Below are positions 26,877 to 35,622 of a stretch of DNA of 64,000 nt, one piece after another. The position numbers and the translations under genes were made by a program. The number at the start of each line of letters is the position of its first letter. Within the stretch, counting starts at the first letter, position 1. The notes below the pieces were generated by a model, which saw only the letters and a list, made by a program, of their open reading frames with translations, did no database searches and was not told where the DNA came from. Source of the stretch: Acidimicrobiia bacterium (GTDB lineage: Bacteria > Actinomycetota > Acidimicrobiia > IMCC26256 > PALSA-610); NCBI GenBank assembly GCA_036271555.1, contig DATBAK010000085.1, forward strand, positions 1 to 64,000, in the 5' to 3' direction.

Positions 26877-28034
26877 TCAGGGACGTGCGGCGCCGGTGTA
26901 ATCGTCGCGGTAGATGCTCGAGTACTTCACGAACGCACCGGTATGCGGTGCCTCGACCATCGTGCCCCTGCCCACGTACATGCCGACGTGGTGGATCGGA
27001 CTCCCGAAGAACACCAGGTCGCCCGGCGCCAGTTGGCTGATCGGCACGTGCGGGAACTCGGTGTACTGACCGGCCGACGAGTGGACCATCGACACGCCGG
27101 CGTGGGCCCAGGCGTACATCACGAGCCCGGAGCAGTCGAACTCCGAAGGTCCCGCGGCGGCGTAGCGGTACGGCTTGCCGACCTGGGCTTCGGCGACCGA
27201 CACCGCGGTGGCGGCCCGGCCGCTCGGCGGCGGCAGGTTCGTCGGCGGCGCCTCGTAGTGCCCGGACGAACCGCCGGACGACCGCTCGCGCTGGAGCTCG
27301 GCCTCGTGCTCGAGCCGGGCGCGTGCCGCGGCCCGTGCCGCCGCGGCCTCGGCTTCCTGCTGCTGCTTGACGAGCGTGCCGATCTGACCCTTCACCTGCG
27401 TGAGCAGGTTCTGTGCCTTCGAGTTCGCCGACTGGATCGCGTCACGCGTGCTCGAGAGTCGATGACTCGCGGTCGCCGCCTTGTCGCGCGCTTCGGTGAG
27501 CGACTTCTGCTTCGAGTTGAACTGCGCGGTCGCGGTGCGCAGGCTCGAGAGCAACGTGCTGTCGTGCGAAGCCGCGGCGGCGGTGTAGGTCGTGCGCGAG
27601 GCGACCTGCTGCGCGTTCTTCGCGTCGAGCTGCGGGAAGAGCGTTCCGGAACGCGAGCTCATGTAGAGGTCGGCGGCGCGCGAGCGCACTTGGTCACGCA
27701 GGTGATCGGTGTGCCGCTGCGCGGTCTTCAAGCTCGCCTTCGCCGTAGCGATCTGCTTGTTCAGCTGCGCGACCTTCAACACCGACGCGTTGTACTGCTC
27801 GTCGAGCACGTCGATGCGGTTGTTGTTCGCGTCGATCTCGTTCGCGAGGTGCGACGCTTCGGCGCGCTTCTGATCGAGCGGGCTGGTCGCGAACGCACTG
27901 TTCGCGAACGGCGCGATCATGCCGCCGAGAAGCGCGACCGCGAGAAGCACACTGAGCCGACCGAGGCCCCGAGGGCGCTTGCGGGCGGCGACGTTGTGGC
28001 GGATTGCCGGTTCCGTTCGCAACATCTTCCTCAA
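26877..28034 (-). CDS. NlpC/P60 peptidoglycan endopeptidase with coiled coil
   Basis: 385 residues. Start uncertain: TTG at 28034 or ATG at 28025. Signal peptide (GRLSVLLAVALLGGMIAPFANSAFA), then about 190 residues of coiled coil of the RipA/CwlO type, a Gly/Ser/Pro linker, and an NlpC/P60 domain with Cys in FDCSGLVMYA and His in IHHVGMYVG. It should cut D-Glu to diaminopimelate bonds in peptidoglycan during division or growth. The coiled coil is likely the autoinhibitory segment. Confidence 0.88.
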   Translation of the reverse strand: MRKMLRTEPAIRHNVAARKRPRGLGRLSVLLAVALLGGMIAPFANSAFATSPLDQKRAEASHLANEIDANNNRIDVLDEQYNASVLKVAQLNKQIATAKASLKTAQRHTDHLRDQVRSRAADLYMSSRSGTLFPQLDAKNAQQVASRTTYTAAAASHDSTLLSSLRTATAQFNSKQKSLTEARDKAATASHRLSSTRDAIQSANSKAQNLLTQVKGQIGTLVKQQQEAEAAAARAAARARLEHEAELQRERSSGGSSGHYEAPPTNLPPPSGRAATAVSVAEAQVGKPYRYAAAGPSEFDCSGLVMYAWAHAGVSMVHSSAGQYTEFPHVPISQLAPGDLVFFGSPIHHVGMYVGRGTMVEAPHTGAFVKYSSIYRDDYTGAARP

Positions 28035-28240
28035 TAATAGACACGGGCCTCAGTGGCTGCGCAACCGCAGTCCTTCGGCCCGTTGGCGGAACCTAGCAGT
28101 TGTCGGCACGAACATCGAGAACTGAAGGGCCGATCGCGAGAAGTTCGCCTCTGACCTGGGGCGCCGCGCATTCGAACATCATGTGTGTCCAGATGAGCGC
28201 GCGTTCATCACGCAACGCCGCGTCGACGATATTGCGAAGC

Positions 28241-28726
28241 TCAAGCGCTCAGCGCCCAACCCGGAGTTGGACGCGGATTACCGGCAGCCGCGATCTGCGG
28301 GCTCGTCCAGTGCTCTTTCTTCGCGAGCGCGTCGGCGACGCGTTGCCACTCGCTCGGACTCCAACCTTGCGCGACGTTCACGAGTGACGTGTCCTGTCGC
28401 AGATGCACGAACGCGGGAAGTCGTTCGAGTGCGAGTGACGACGCGAGCGCGCCGTCGGGGTCGCAGAACGTGAGCCAACGATCGGCCGCGTCACCGAGGA
28501 TGCGGCGCGCGATCGATTCGTTCGCCGACACGCACACCGTCGTGCGCACATCCGAATCGCCGAAGGTCGCGTAGATGCGATCGATGACCGGCACCCACGC
28601 GGCGGCTTCGGGTCGTGGCGGCAGCAGCACGATCGCGAGGTTGAACACGGTCGCCCAGTCGTCGAGCGTGCGCGTGACACCGGCGATGCTCGTCAGCTGG
28701 AGCGAGGGATCGGGATTGTTCGCCAC
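28241..28726 (-). CDS. Thioredoxin-fold-like protein without CxxC
   Basis: 161 residues. A thioredoxin-like fold is suggested by VFNLAIVLLP and the LPAFVHLRQDTSLVNVAQGW segment, which has the cis-Pro strand and the last helix of the fold. There is no CxxC active site; the two cysteines are TVCVS and LTFCD. It ends about 200 bases from the NlpC/P60 start, on the same strand. Function unknown. Confidence 0.6.
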   Translation of the reverse strand: MANNPDPSLQLTSIAGVTRTLDDWATVFNLAIVLLPPRPEAAAWVPVIDRIYATFGDSDVRTTVCVSANESIARRILGDAADRWLTFCDPDGALASSLALERLPAFVHLRQDTSLVNVAQGWSPSEWQRVADALAKKEHWTSPQIAAAGNPRPTPGWALSA

Positions 28727-28866
28727 GGGCGGAGAAACTACCTGGAGGCGAGCGCGGTCATCGGTTCCGACCAGAACCGGCGGGTCGCTGTGCGGGCCGC
28801 CGGCACCGGCTACGTGAGGCGTCGATGGGGGCGAAGCTTGCGAGCCCGACCGGTAATCTCCGATTC

Positions 28867-29550
28867 ATGGGCCAGATGATCGATTTCCGGAGCAACGGCG
28901 GCACCGCGCAGGGTTACCTCGCGATCCCGGAGTCGGGTTCCGGCCCCGGGGTCGTCATCATCCAGGAGTGGTGGGGCCTGAACGACCAGATCCGCGAGAC
29001 GTGCGACTCGTGGGCGGCCGATGGCTTCGTCACCCTCGCACCCGACCTGTACCACGGCGTCGTCACGAAGGAACCGGACGAGGCCGGCAAGATCCTCATG
29101 GGTCTGAATCTCGAGCAGGCCGCGAAGGACATGGTCGGTGCGGTCGACGTGCTTGCCGCGCACGACGCGGTGTCGAGTGACGGTGTCGCGGTGATGGGCT
29201 TCTGCGCGGGCGGCGCGCTCGCGCTGTGGCTCGCGACGCTGCGTCCGGAGAAGGTGCGCGCGTGCGCGCCGTACTACGGGATCATCGGCTTTCCTGCGAC
29301 GACTCCCGAATGGTCGAAGCTGGCGGGTCCGGTGCAAGGCCACTACGCGGAGAACGACGACTACGCGTCACCCGACGCGGTCGCGCAGTTCGCCGACGAG
29401 TTGCGCGCGCTCGGCAAGCAGGTCGAGATCTTCACGTATCCCGGTACGGAGCACGCGTTCACGAACCACCAGCGTCCCGAGGTCTACGCGCCCGAAGCGA
29501 CGCAGCAGGCGTACGCCCGCACGAAGGCGTTCTTCAGAGCGAATCTCTAG
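28867..29550 (+). CDS. Dienelactone hydrolase-family protein
   Basis: 227 residues from the ATG at 28867. The DLH family is shown by VVIIQEWWGLNDQIRE, the nucleophile elbow GFCAGGALALW with Cys in place of Ser (typical of this family), Asp in HYAENDDYAS and His in YPGTEHAFTN. It should cut enol-lactones or small esters. It stands alone, with the MBL-fold gene convergent after about 100 bases. Confidence 0.9.
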   Translation: MGQMIDFRSNGGTAQGYLAIPESGSGPGVVIIQEWWGLNDQIRETCDSWAADGFVTLAPDLYHGVVTKEPDEAGKILMGLNLEQAAKDMVGAVDVLAAHDAVSSDGVAVMGFCAGGALALWLATLRPEKVRACAPYYGIIGFPATTPEWSKLAGPVQGHYAENDDYASPDAVAQFADELRALGKQVEIFTYPGTEHAFTNHQRPEVYAPEATQQAYARTKAFFRANL

Positions 29551-29649
29551 CGCGGGCCCCGCCACGGCGGGCAAGCCGCTCTGCGGCGCCGCCCGACTCG
29601 AAACCTGAGGCGTCAGGAGCGGCGGGCACAGCGAGCGCGACCATCAGGC

Positions 29650-30492
29650 TCAGAGCAGCCCTATTGCCTTGAGCATCGCGGGCGGCATGACGTCCTCGCC
29701 GCGCGCGAGCAGTGCGGCGCGCTGCACGTTGATCGCGTCGCGATCGCGCTCGAGCCAGTCGTCCCACGGGCCCGGCGGGATCGCGTTCTCGTCGCCCTTC
29801 GCCGCGACGCACGCGCGCAGATAACCCTGGAGCGCGCGCAGTTCGGGCTCGCCGCCGATCGGACCGTGCCCGGGCACGATCGTCGTCGCCAGCCCGACGA
29901 CCGCGTCGAGCACGTCGGCCCACGCGCGCGGATCACCTTGGAAGGCGAGGGGCGTCACACCGAAGAAGCAGAGGTCGCCCGCGAAGAGCACGTCGGCGTC
30001 TTCGACGAGCACGAGCAGATCGCCTGCCGTGTGACCCGACGCGGGGATCACCTCGACGCGCGCACTGAGTCGCGCGGCATCGGTCACGAGGTGCGTCACC
30101 TGACGCGTGCCGAGCTCGTCGAGGTCGTCGAACTCGTCGGTGAACGCGGGCATGAACGACTTGTACGCGTCGATCGGCATCGCGCCCTCGAGCAGCTGGC
30201 TCGTCTGCAGCGAACCCAACACCTTCGGTGTCGGGAACGCGCGCGTGCCGCCGACGTGGTCGACGTGCGCGTGCGTGAGCACGAGGCGCGAGATCGGCCG
30301 CTGCAGCGCCTGCACGGCGGCCGCGAACGGCTCCCACTGCGAGCGCACCATCATCGTGTCGATGACGGTGACGCCGTCGTCGTCGATGACGACGCCGGCG
30401 TTGCTGACGCCGGATTCTCCGCCGGGCTGGAGCCACACGAGCACCCCGTCGGCGATCTCGTGCAGCGTGTTCGTCGGGGTCGCAGCGGCCAC
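29650..30492 (-). CDS. MBL-fold metallo-hydrolase
   Basis: 280 residues from the GTG at 30492. Zinc ligands: HAHVDH (HxHxDH), His in SGHTAGD, Asp in FAGDLCF, and the last His in PGHGPIGG. This is the glyoxalase-II-like/lactonase type; the substrate is unknown. A longer frame upstream on this strand is antisense to the lyase and oxidase genes and is not coding. Confidence 0.85.
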   Translation of the reverse strand: MAAATPTNTLHEIADGVLVWLQPGGESGVSNAGVVIDDDGVTVIDTMMVRSQWEPFAAAVQALQRPISRLVLTHAHVDHVGGTRAFPTPKVLGSLQTSQLLEGAMPIDAYKSFMPAFTDEFDDLDELGTRQVTHLVTDAARLSARVEVIPASGHTAGDLLVLVEDADVLFAGDLCFFGVTPLAFQGDPRAWADVLDAVVGLATTIVPGHGPIGGEPELRALQGYLRACVAAKGDENAIPPGPWDDWLERDRDAINVQRAALLARGEDVMPPAMLKAIGLL

Positions 30493-30552
30493 GTTCGCAC
30501 CGTACCCGTCCCGGGTTGGAGTGAGACGGGCACGACCCGTACCCTTCCGCCC

Positions 30553-31491
30553 ATGTCGGAGCGCACCCGCAACCTGCCCCGCCGTACGTGCCACGCCACG
30601 CCCGGCTCGAACGAGAAGATGCTCGGCAAGGCGCCCGGTCTCGGCGCCGACCAGGTCTTCCTCGATCTCGAGGACAGCGTCTCGCCGCTCGAGAAGGAAG
30701 CCGCGCGCGCCAAGGTCGTCCGTGCGATCAACGAGCAGGAGTGGGGCGAGACCGTGCTCTGCGTGCGCGTGAACGCGTGGGATACGGAGTGGACGTACCG
30801 CGACGTCGTGACCGTGTGCGAAGAAGCGTCGGAGCGACTCGACGAGATCATGCTGCCGAAGGTGCAGTGCGCGGCCGAGGTGCAGGCGCTCGACATGCTG
30901 CTCACGCAGATCGAGCGCGTCACCGGACGGCAGAGCCGCATCGGCATCGAGGCGCAGATCGAGACCGCGCAGGGCCTCATCAACGTCGAGGAGATCTGCG
31001 CCGCGAGCGACCGACTCGAGACGATCATCTTCGGTCCCGCCGACTTCGCGGCGTCGACGGAGATGCCGGTCCTCACGGGCGGCGTGCAGATCCCCGAGTA
31101 CCCGGGCGACCACTTCCACTACGTGTTCTCGAAGATCCTCATGGCCGGGCGCGCGAACGGTCTCCAGGTGATCGACGGTCCGTACCTCAAGATCCGTGAT
31201 CTCGACGGTCTGCGCGACTACGCCATGCGCACGCGCATCCTCGGTTACGACGGCAAGTGGTCGTTGCACCCCGACCAGGTCGGCGTCATCAACGACGTGT
31301 ACACGCCGACGCAGGAGCAGTTCGACCACGCGTTCGATCTCCTCGAGGCGTACGAGAAGGCGACGACCGAGGGCGAGCGCCGCGGCGCGGTGATGTTCGG
31401 CGACGAGATGATCGACGAGGCCAGCCGCAAGATGGCCACGAAGTTCGTGGGTCGCGGCGAGCGGGCCGGGATGGCGCGCAGCGCGTCGTGA
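30553..31491 (+). CDS. Malyl-CoA/beta-methylmalyl-CoA lyase-like (HpcH/HpaI, CitE family)
   Basis: 312 residues from the ATG at 30553. Family motifs: FLDLEDSVSPLEKEAAR (metal-binding), LCVRVNAWDTEW, IMLPKVQ, IEAQIETAQGLINVEEI and IIFGPADFAAST. Length and motifs match Mcl1-type CoA lyases that split malyl-CoA or beta-methylmalyl-CoA into glyoxylate plus acetyl- or propionyl-CoA. It is followed by an oxidase gene after 9 bases, and Mcd lies 1.1 kb further. I infer a place in the ethylmalonyl-CoA pathway. Confidence 0.85.
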   Translation: MSERTRNLPRRTCHATPGSNEKMLGKAPGLGADQVFLDLEDSVSPLEKEAARAKVVRAINEQEWGETVLCVRVNAWDTEWTYRDVVTVCEEASERLDEIMLPKVQCAAEVQALDMLLTQIERVTGRQSRIGIEAQIETAQGLINVEEICAASDRLETIIFGPADFAASTEMPVLTGGVQIPEYPGDHFHYVFSKILMAGRANGLQVIDGPYLKIRDLDGLRDYAMRTRILGYDGKWSLHPDQVGVINDVYTPTQEQFDHAFDLLEAYEKATTEGERRGAVMFGDEMIDEASRKMATKFVGRGERAGMARSAS

Positions 31492-31500
31492 GGTGACGCG

Positions 31501-32586
31501 GTGACGCGCACCGACGTCGTCGTCATCGGCGCCGGCGTGATGGGATCGGCGGCGGCCTGGCGGCTCGCCGCTCGCGGCCGGTCGGTCGTCGTGCTCGAGC
31601 AGTTCGAACGGGGCCACACACGCGGAAGCTCGCACGGTGGCTCGCGCATCTTTCGCTACGCGTATCCCGACGCGGAGTACGTCGCGCTGGCGCGGCGCGC
31701 GCGACCGCTCTGGTCCCAGCTCGAGTCGGAAACGGGCGCGCGCGTCATCGACGTCACCGGTGGCGTCGACCACGGCGCGCCGGTCGCGGTCGACGCGATT
31801 GCCGACGCGCTCGCGGGCGCGGGTTTGCCGTTCGAACGCTGGCGCGCCGACGAAGCCGCCGAGCGATTCCCCAGGCTTCGCTTCGACGGCGACGTCTGCT
31901 TCCAGCCGGACGCGGGCCGCTGCCGCGCCGCGGACGCGCTCGCCGCGTTCGCGGGCGCCGCGCTCGCGCATGGCGTCGAGTGGCGTGAGCACGAACGCGT
32001 CGTCGCGATCGAACCGCACGCCGACGGTGCGCGCGTGCAGACCGAGTCGGCCACGTTCGACGCGGCCGGTGTCGTCGTCGCCGCGGGCGCGTGGGCCGGC
32101 GGGCTGGTGGGCCTCGCGCCGCTGCGGGTCACGCGCGAGCACTACGTGCACCTCCCGCCGCGCGATGGCACCACGACGTGGCCGTCGTTCATCCACTACC
32201 GCGAGCCGTTCGCGGCGTACGGGCTCGAGACGCCGGGTGAAGGCATCAAGCTCGGCGAGCATCACTCGGGTCCGCCGCTCGCGACGCCCGACGCCGCCGA
32301 CGAGCCCGCGTTCGCCGCGAACGCGACGCGCCGCTTGCTCGAATACGCGCGCGACTGGATCCCGGGCGTCGAGCCGCGCGCGGTCTCCGAGGCGACCTGC
32401 CTCTACACGTCGACGGCGAACGAGGACTTCGTGCTCGACCGGGTCGGGCCCGTCATCGTCTGTTCACCGTGCTCCGGGCACGGCTTCAAGTTCGCGCCGC
32501 TCGTCGGCGAGATCGTCGCCGACCTCGTCGACGGCCGCGCCGCCCCCGCCCGCTTCCGCCTCGGCACCCGCACTCTCGGTCTCTAG
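31501..32586 (+). CDS. Monomeric sarcosine oxidase/N-methyltryptophan oxidase-like flavoprotein
   Basis: 361 residues, GTG start. Dinucleotide fold VVVIGAGVMGSAAAW, the family loop GSSHGGSRIFRYAYPD, the Cys in SEATCLYTSTANEDFVLD equivalent to the covalent-FAD cysteine of MSOX, and CSPCSGHGFKFAPLVGE. It should oxidise a secondary amine (N-methyl amino acid), releasing formaldehyde and peroxide. It follows the lyase gene by 9 bases, so it is probably co-transcribed, although a pathway link is not obvious. Confidence 0.87.
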   Translation: MTRTDVVVIGAGVMGSAAAWRLAARGRSVVVLEQFERGHTRGSSHGGSRIFRYAYPDAEYVALARRARPLWSQLESETGARVIDVTGGVDHGAPVAVDAIADALAGAGLPFERWRADEAAERFPRLRFDGDVCFQPDAGRCRAADALAAFAGAALAHGVEWREHERVVAIEPHADGARVQTESATFDAAGVVVAAGAWAGGLVGLAPLRVTREHYVHLPPRDGTTTWPSFIHYREPFAAYGLETPGEGIKLGEHHSGPPLATPDAADEPAFAANATRRLLEYARDWIPGVEPRAVSEATCLYTSTANEDFVLDRVGPVIVCSPCSGHGFKFAPLVGEIVADLVDGRAAPARFRLGTRTLGL

Positions 32587-32629
32587 TGGTACTGCGTTGT
32601 CGGCGTATAGCCGAACAACGCAGTACCAC
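32586..32629. terminator. Near-perfect 19-bp inverted repeat between convergent genes
   Basis: The arms 32586-32604 and 32610-32629 pair along their length with a single bulged T; the loop is GTATA. The repeat starts at the last base of the sarcosine-oxidase-like stop codon and lies 12 bases before the end of the Mcd gene. It is probably a bidirectional terminator, and also has the form of a palindromic repeat. Confidence 0.7.
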
Positions 32630-32640
32630 CGAGCGCCGCG

Positions 32641-34284
32641 CTACGAGTGCGAGGCCAACGCCTGCTCGGCGAGGCGGCGCGCGATGACGCGCAGGCACAG
32701 CGTCTCGTCGGCGCCCTCGAAGATCGACAGCACACGCGCGTCGACGTAGTAGCGCGACACCGGGAACTCCTCCGCGTAGCCCATGCCGCCGTGGATCTGC
32801 ATCGCCTCGCGCGTCACCCACTCCGCGGCGCGGCACACGTACGCCTTCACCATCGACGCCTCGAGCGTTCCCTCGCCGTTCGCCATCTGCCGCGCGACCG
32901 CGTACGCAAACTGACGACCACCCTGGATCAGCGCGGCCATGCGCGCGAGCTTCACCTTCGTGAGCTCGTAGTCGAACACCGCGCGACCGAACACCTTGCG
33001 TTCCTGCGCGTACGCGATGCCCGCCTCGAACGCGGCCTGCATGAGTCCCACCGCGCGCGCCGCGGTCTGCAGACGGCCGTTCTCGAAGCCGGCCATCTGG
33101 AGGTAGAAGCCGCGGCCCCGACCCTCCTCGCCGCCGACGAGGTTCTCGGCGGGCACGAACCAGTCCGAGAACGACACCTCGAACGAATGCATGCCGCGGT
33201 AGCCGATCGTGTCGATCGCGCGGCCGTCGAGCACGCCGCCGTGCGGCTGCTCGAACCGGAAGCTGTGACCCGCGACCGGCTCCTTCTCGACGACGAACAC
33301 CGACAGCCCGCGATGGCCCTTGCTGCGGTCGGGGTCGGTGCGCGCGAGCAGCATGATGACGTTCGCGCGGCCGGCGAATGTCGCCCACGTCTTCACGCCG
33401 TTGATGTGCCAACCGCCGTCGACCGGCGTTGCGGTGACCGACACGCCCGCCACATCGGAGCCGTAGTCGGGCTCGGTCACCATGATCCCGGCCATCAGCT
33501 CGCCCGTCGCGACGCGCGGCAACCAACGCCGCTTCTGCTCTTCCGTGCCGCCGGTCACGAGCGCGCGCGTGAGGATCTCCGGTCGCGTGATGAGCGAGCC
33601 GCCGATGCCGAGCGACCCGCGCGACAGCTCCTCGGTCGACACGACCATGCCGAGGTAGTCGCTCTCGCCGCCCGACGCGAACCCGTCGTACTCCTCCGGG
33701 ACCGACAGGCCGAACCCGCCGAGCTCGGCGAGTCCGGTGATGAGCTCTTCGGGGACGTCGCCGTTCGTGCGGTGCACGTGCTCGGCGACCGGACGGATGC
33801 GGTCGTCGGCGAAGCGGCGGAAGGTCTCGGCGACGAGCTCGAAGTCGTCCGACAGGTGTCCCGGTCCGGTGCCGTGCTGAGCGGTCGCGTCGCCGAGCTC
33901 CGCGAGGAACGACGGCGCGCGGTGCGCTTCGACGAACGGCATCGCGCCCGCCAACGCGTCGAGCCCGCTGCCCCAGACCGATTCGCGTCCGACGAGACGC
34001 GCCGCGATGTCGCTCACCGCGTCGGCCACGTACGCGCGCGCGAGCATCGACTCGAGCTCGCCGTGCTGCGCGTACTCGAGCATCACGCGGCTGCCCTCGG
34101 TTGCCGCCGCGGCGTGCGCGAGGTCGTACGCCAGCACCTGGTGCTGGTCGAGCCGGTCCACCGAGATGCGCGTGCCGTCGGCGGCGAGCTCGGCGAGCCG
34201 GCCCGCGGCGCGCGCGACGACCCCGGCCGCGGCCTCGACCGCACCCTCGGCGTCACCCCGCGCGGAAGATGAGCTGTCGGTCAT
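32641..34284 (-). CDS. mcd: (2S)-Methylsuccinyl-CoA dehydrogenase
   Basis: 547 residues, longer than ordinary acyl-CoA dehydrogenases (about 380). The extra N-terminal 160 residues (LAYDLAHAAAATEGSRVM) are characteristic of Mcd of the ethylmalonyl-CoA pathway. The core is strongly Mcd-like: DTIGYRGMHSFEVSFSDW, QMAGFENGRLQTAARAVG, TREAMQIHGGMGYAEE and SIFEGADETLCL, which holds the catalytic Glu. It oxidises (2S)-methylsuccinyl-CoA to mesaconyl-CoA with FAD, passing electrons to ETF. Confidence 0.9.
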   Translation of the reverse strand: MTDSSSSARGDAEGAVEAAAGVVARAAGRLAELAADGTRISVDRLDQHQVLAYDLAHAAAATEGSRVMLEYAQHGELESMLARAYVADAVSDIAARLVGRESVWGSGLDALAGAMPFVEAHRAPSFLAELGDATAQHGTGPGHLSDDFELVAETFRRFADDRIRPVAEHVHRTNGDVPEELITGLAELGGFGLSVPEEYDGFASGGESDYLGMVVSTEELSRGSLGIGGSLITRPEILTRALVTGGTEEQKRRWLPRVATGELMAGIMVTEPDYGSDVAGVSVTATPVDGGWHINGVKTWATFAGRANVIMLLARTDPDRSKGHRGLSVFVVEKEPVAGHSFRFEQPHGGVLDGRAIDTIGYRGMHSFEVSFSDWFVPAENLVGGEEGRGRGFYLQMAGFENGRLQTAARAVGLMQAAFEAGIAYAQERKVFGRAVFDYELTKVKLARMAALIQGGRQFAYAVARQMANGEGTLEASMVKAYVCRAAEWVTREAMQIHGGMGYAEEFPVSRYYVDARVLSIFEGADETLCLRVIARRLAEQALASHS

Positions 34285-34334
34285 CGGCGCAGGCTAGCGA
34301 GGGGCCCGCGATGGCTTCACTTCGGCGCGCGCGG

Positions 34335-35474
34335 TCAGGTGTGCGTCGTCGTGGTCGAGGACCCGCCGTGTTTCGGAGCCGTCGTCGTCGTCGTGTGCTT
34401 CGGCGCGGTGGTGGTCGGCGCCGCGGTCGTCGCGGTCGGCTTCGTCGTCGTCGGTGCCGCGGTCGTCACGACCGTTGCCGCGGTCGTCGTCGTGGAGTGG
34501 TAGTGGTTCGTGAGGTGCACGCCGCCGATCGTGCCGCTCTTCGGTTCGATCGTGTACGGGATCGGCTCGCTGCGCTCTGCCTGCGTCGTCAGGTTCCAGT
34601 GCGAGTCGAGCAGCGCGTAGACCTTCTGCGCGAGGAACTGCGCGCCCGCGACCGTGAAGTGCACGCCGTCGCCGGTGCGCATGCGCACGCGCTCACCGCT
34701 CGCGTCGTTCACGTACGCGGAGTACTCGCCGTTCACGGAAAACAGGCTGTACGCGTCGACGTAGACGATGCTCGGTCGCTTCGCCGCTTCCTCGCGCATC
34801 ACGCGGTCGACCTCGGAGGCGCCATGGTCGTACTTCGTTCCGAGCGTCGGTGAGCCGATCCAGAACACGGTGCGATGGGTCGCGCCGACGAGGAGGTCCA
34901 TCATCGTGTCGAGCTTCGCCCGGTACTTCGCCTCCCACGCGGGTTGTCCGCTCGCGTCCTTCGCGGTACCGACGATCGGTGCGTCGTTCGCGCCGACCAT
35001 GAACACGAGCGACTCGGGCTGGTACTGCGCGTTCTCGTCGGTGAAGTTGGCGGGCCAGTCGCGTATCGCGTTGCTCGCGAGGCCGCTCGAGACCTTGTAG
35101 TCGACGTGCGCGCTCACGACGCCGGTGTTCGTGAGCATCGGGCCGAGCTGGTAACCGAGGTCGCCGGCGAGCGAGTCGCCGCCGACCCAGAGCCGCAGCG
35201 GCGCGGCGTGGCTCAACGGTCGCGCCGGATGGCTCGTCTTCAGCTGCGCGAGCGCATTGCTCGCGCTCGGTGCCGTCGGGAGCGGTTTCGTCTTGCCGCT
35301 CGCGAGCGACGGGCCGTGACCGCCGACGCGCCACGTGTCGGTCGCGATGAGCGCGACGAGCAGCACGACCGCGAGCGTCACCAGCGTGCCCACGGTGTTG
35401 GCGCGCTTCTGCCGGCGCGTGCGGCGCTGTCGCTCGCGGAAGCGTCGCGAGGTTGGTTGCGGTTCGTCGACCAT
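34335..35474 (-). CDS. SGNH hydrolase (DUF459/OafB-like) with Thr-rich tail
   Basis: 379 residues from the ATG at 35474. An Arg-rich cytosolic N-terminus, one TM helix (VGTLVTLAVVLLVALIATDTW), then an SGNH domain: GGDSLAGDLG (Ser), Gly in DYKVSSGL, Asn in MVGANDAP and D-x-x-H in GDGVHFT. The last 55 residues are a Thr/Ala/Pro-rich low-complexity tail, probably a spacer outside the cell. The likely role is deacylation or acylation of a wall polymer. It is divergent from the acyl-CoA dehydrogenase gene. Confidence 0.82.
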   Translation of the reverse strand: MVDEPQPTSRRFRERQRRTRRQKRANTVGTLVTLAVVLLVALIATDTWRVGGHGPSLASGKTKPLPTAPSASNALAQLKTSHPARPLSHAAPLRLWVGGDSLAGDLGYQLGPMLTNTGVVSAHVDYKVSSGLASNAIRDWPANFTDENAQYQPESLVFMVGANDAPIVGTAKDASGQPAWEAKYRAKLDTMMDLLVGATHRTVFWIGSPTLGTKYDHGASEVDRVMREEAAKRPSIVYVDAYSLFSVNGEYSAYVNDASGERVRMRTGDGVHFTVAGAQFLAQKVYALLDSHWNLTTQAERSEPIPYTIEPKSGTIGGVHLTNHYHSTTTTAATVVTTAAPTTTKPTATTAAPTTTAPKHTTTTTAPKHGGSSTTTTHT

Positions 35475-35622
35475 CACGTTCCCGATGCATTGCGCGACGA
35501 CGCGCGGGTGCGGAGGGCGGTTCGGGCGGAAGATTTCAGAGGGTAGCCGCGCCGTCCGGCGCCCAAGTAGCGAGCCTGTGAACGGTCGACCATCATGCGG
35601 GGACACACGTTCGGGGGAGCCG

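Noticed and set aside
28035-28240. A possible riboswitch before the NlpC/P60 gene (c-di-AMP or cobalamin type)
   Set aside because: Some GC-rich hairpins and a GCCACTG string are present, but the conserved core of neither class can be assembled, so no RNA is called.
30493-32265. A long open frame on the minus strand opposite the lyase and oxidase genes
   Set aside because: Its sequence is Arg/Asp/Glu-rich with no family resemblance and lies exactly antisense to two well-supported plus-strand genes; only the part below 30492 (MBL hydrolase) is real.
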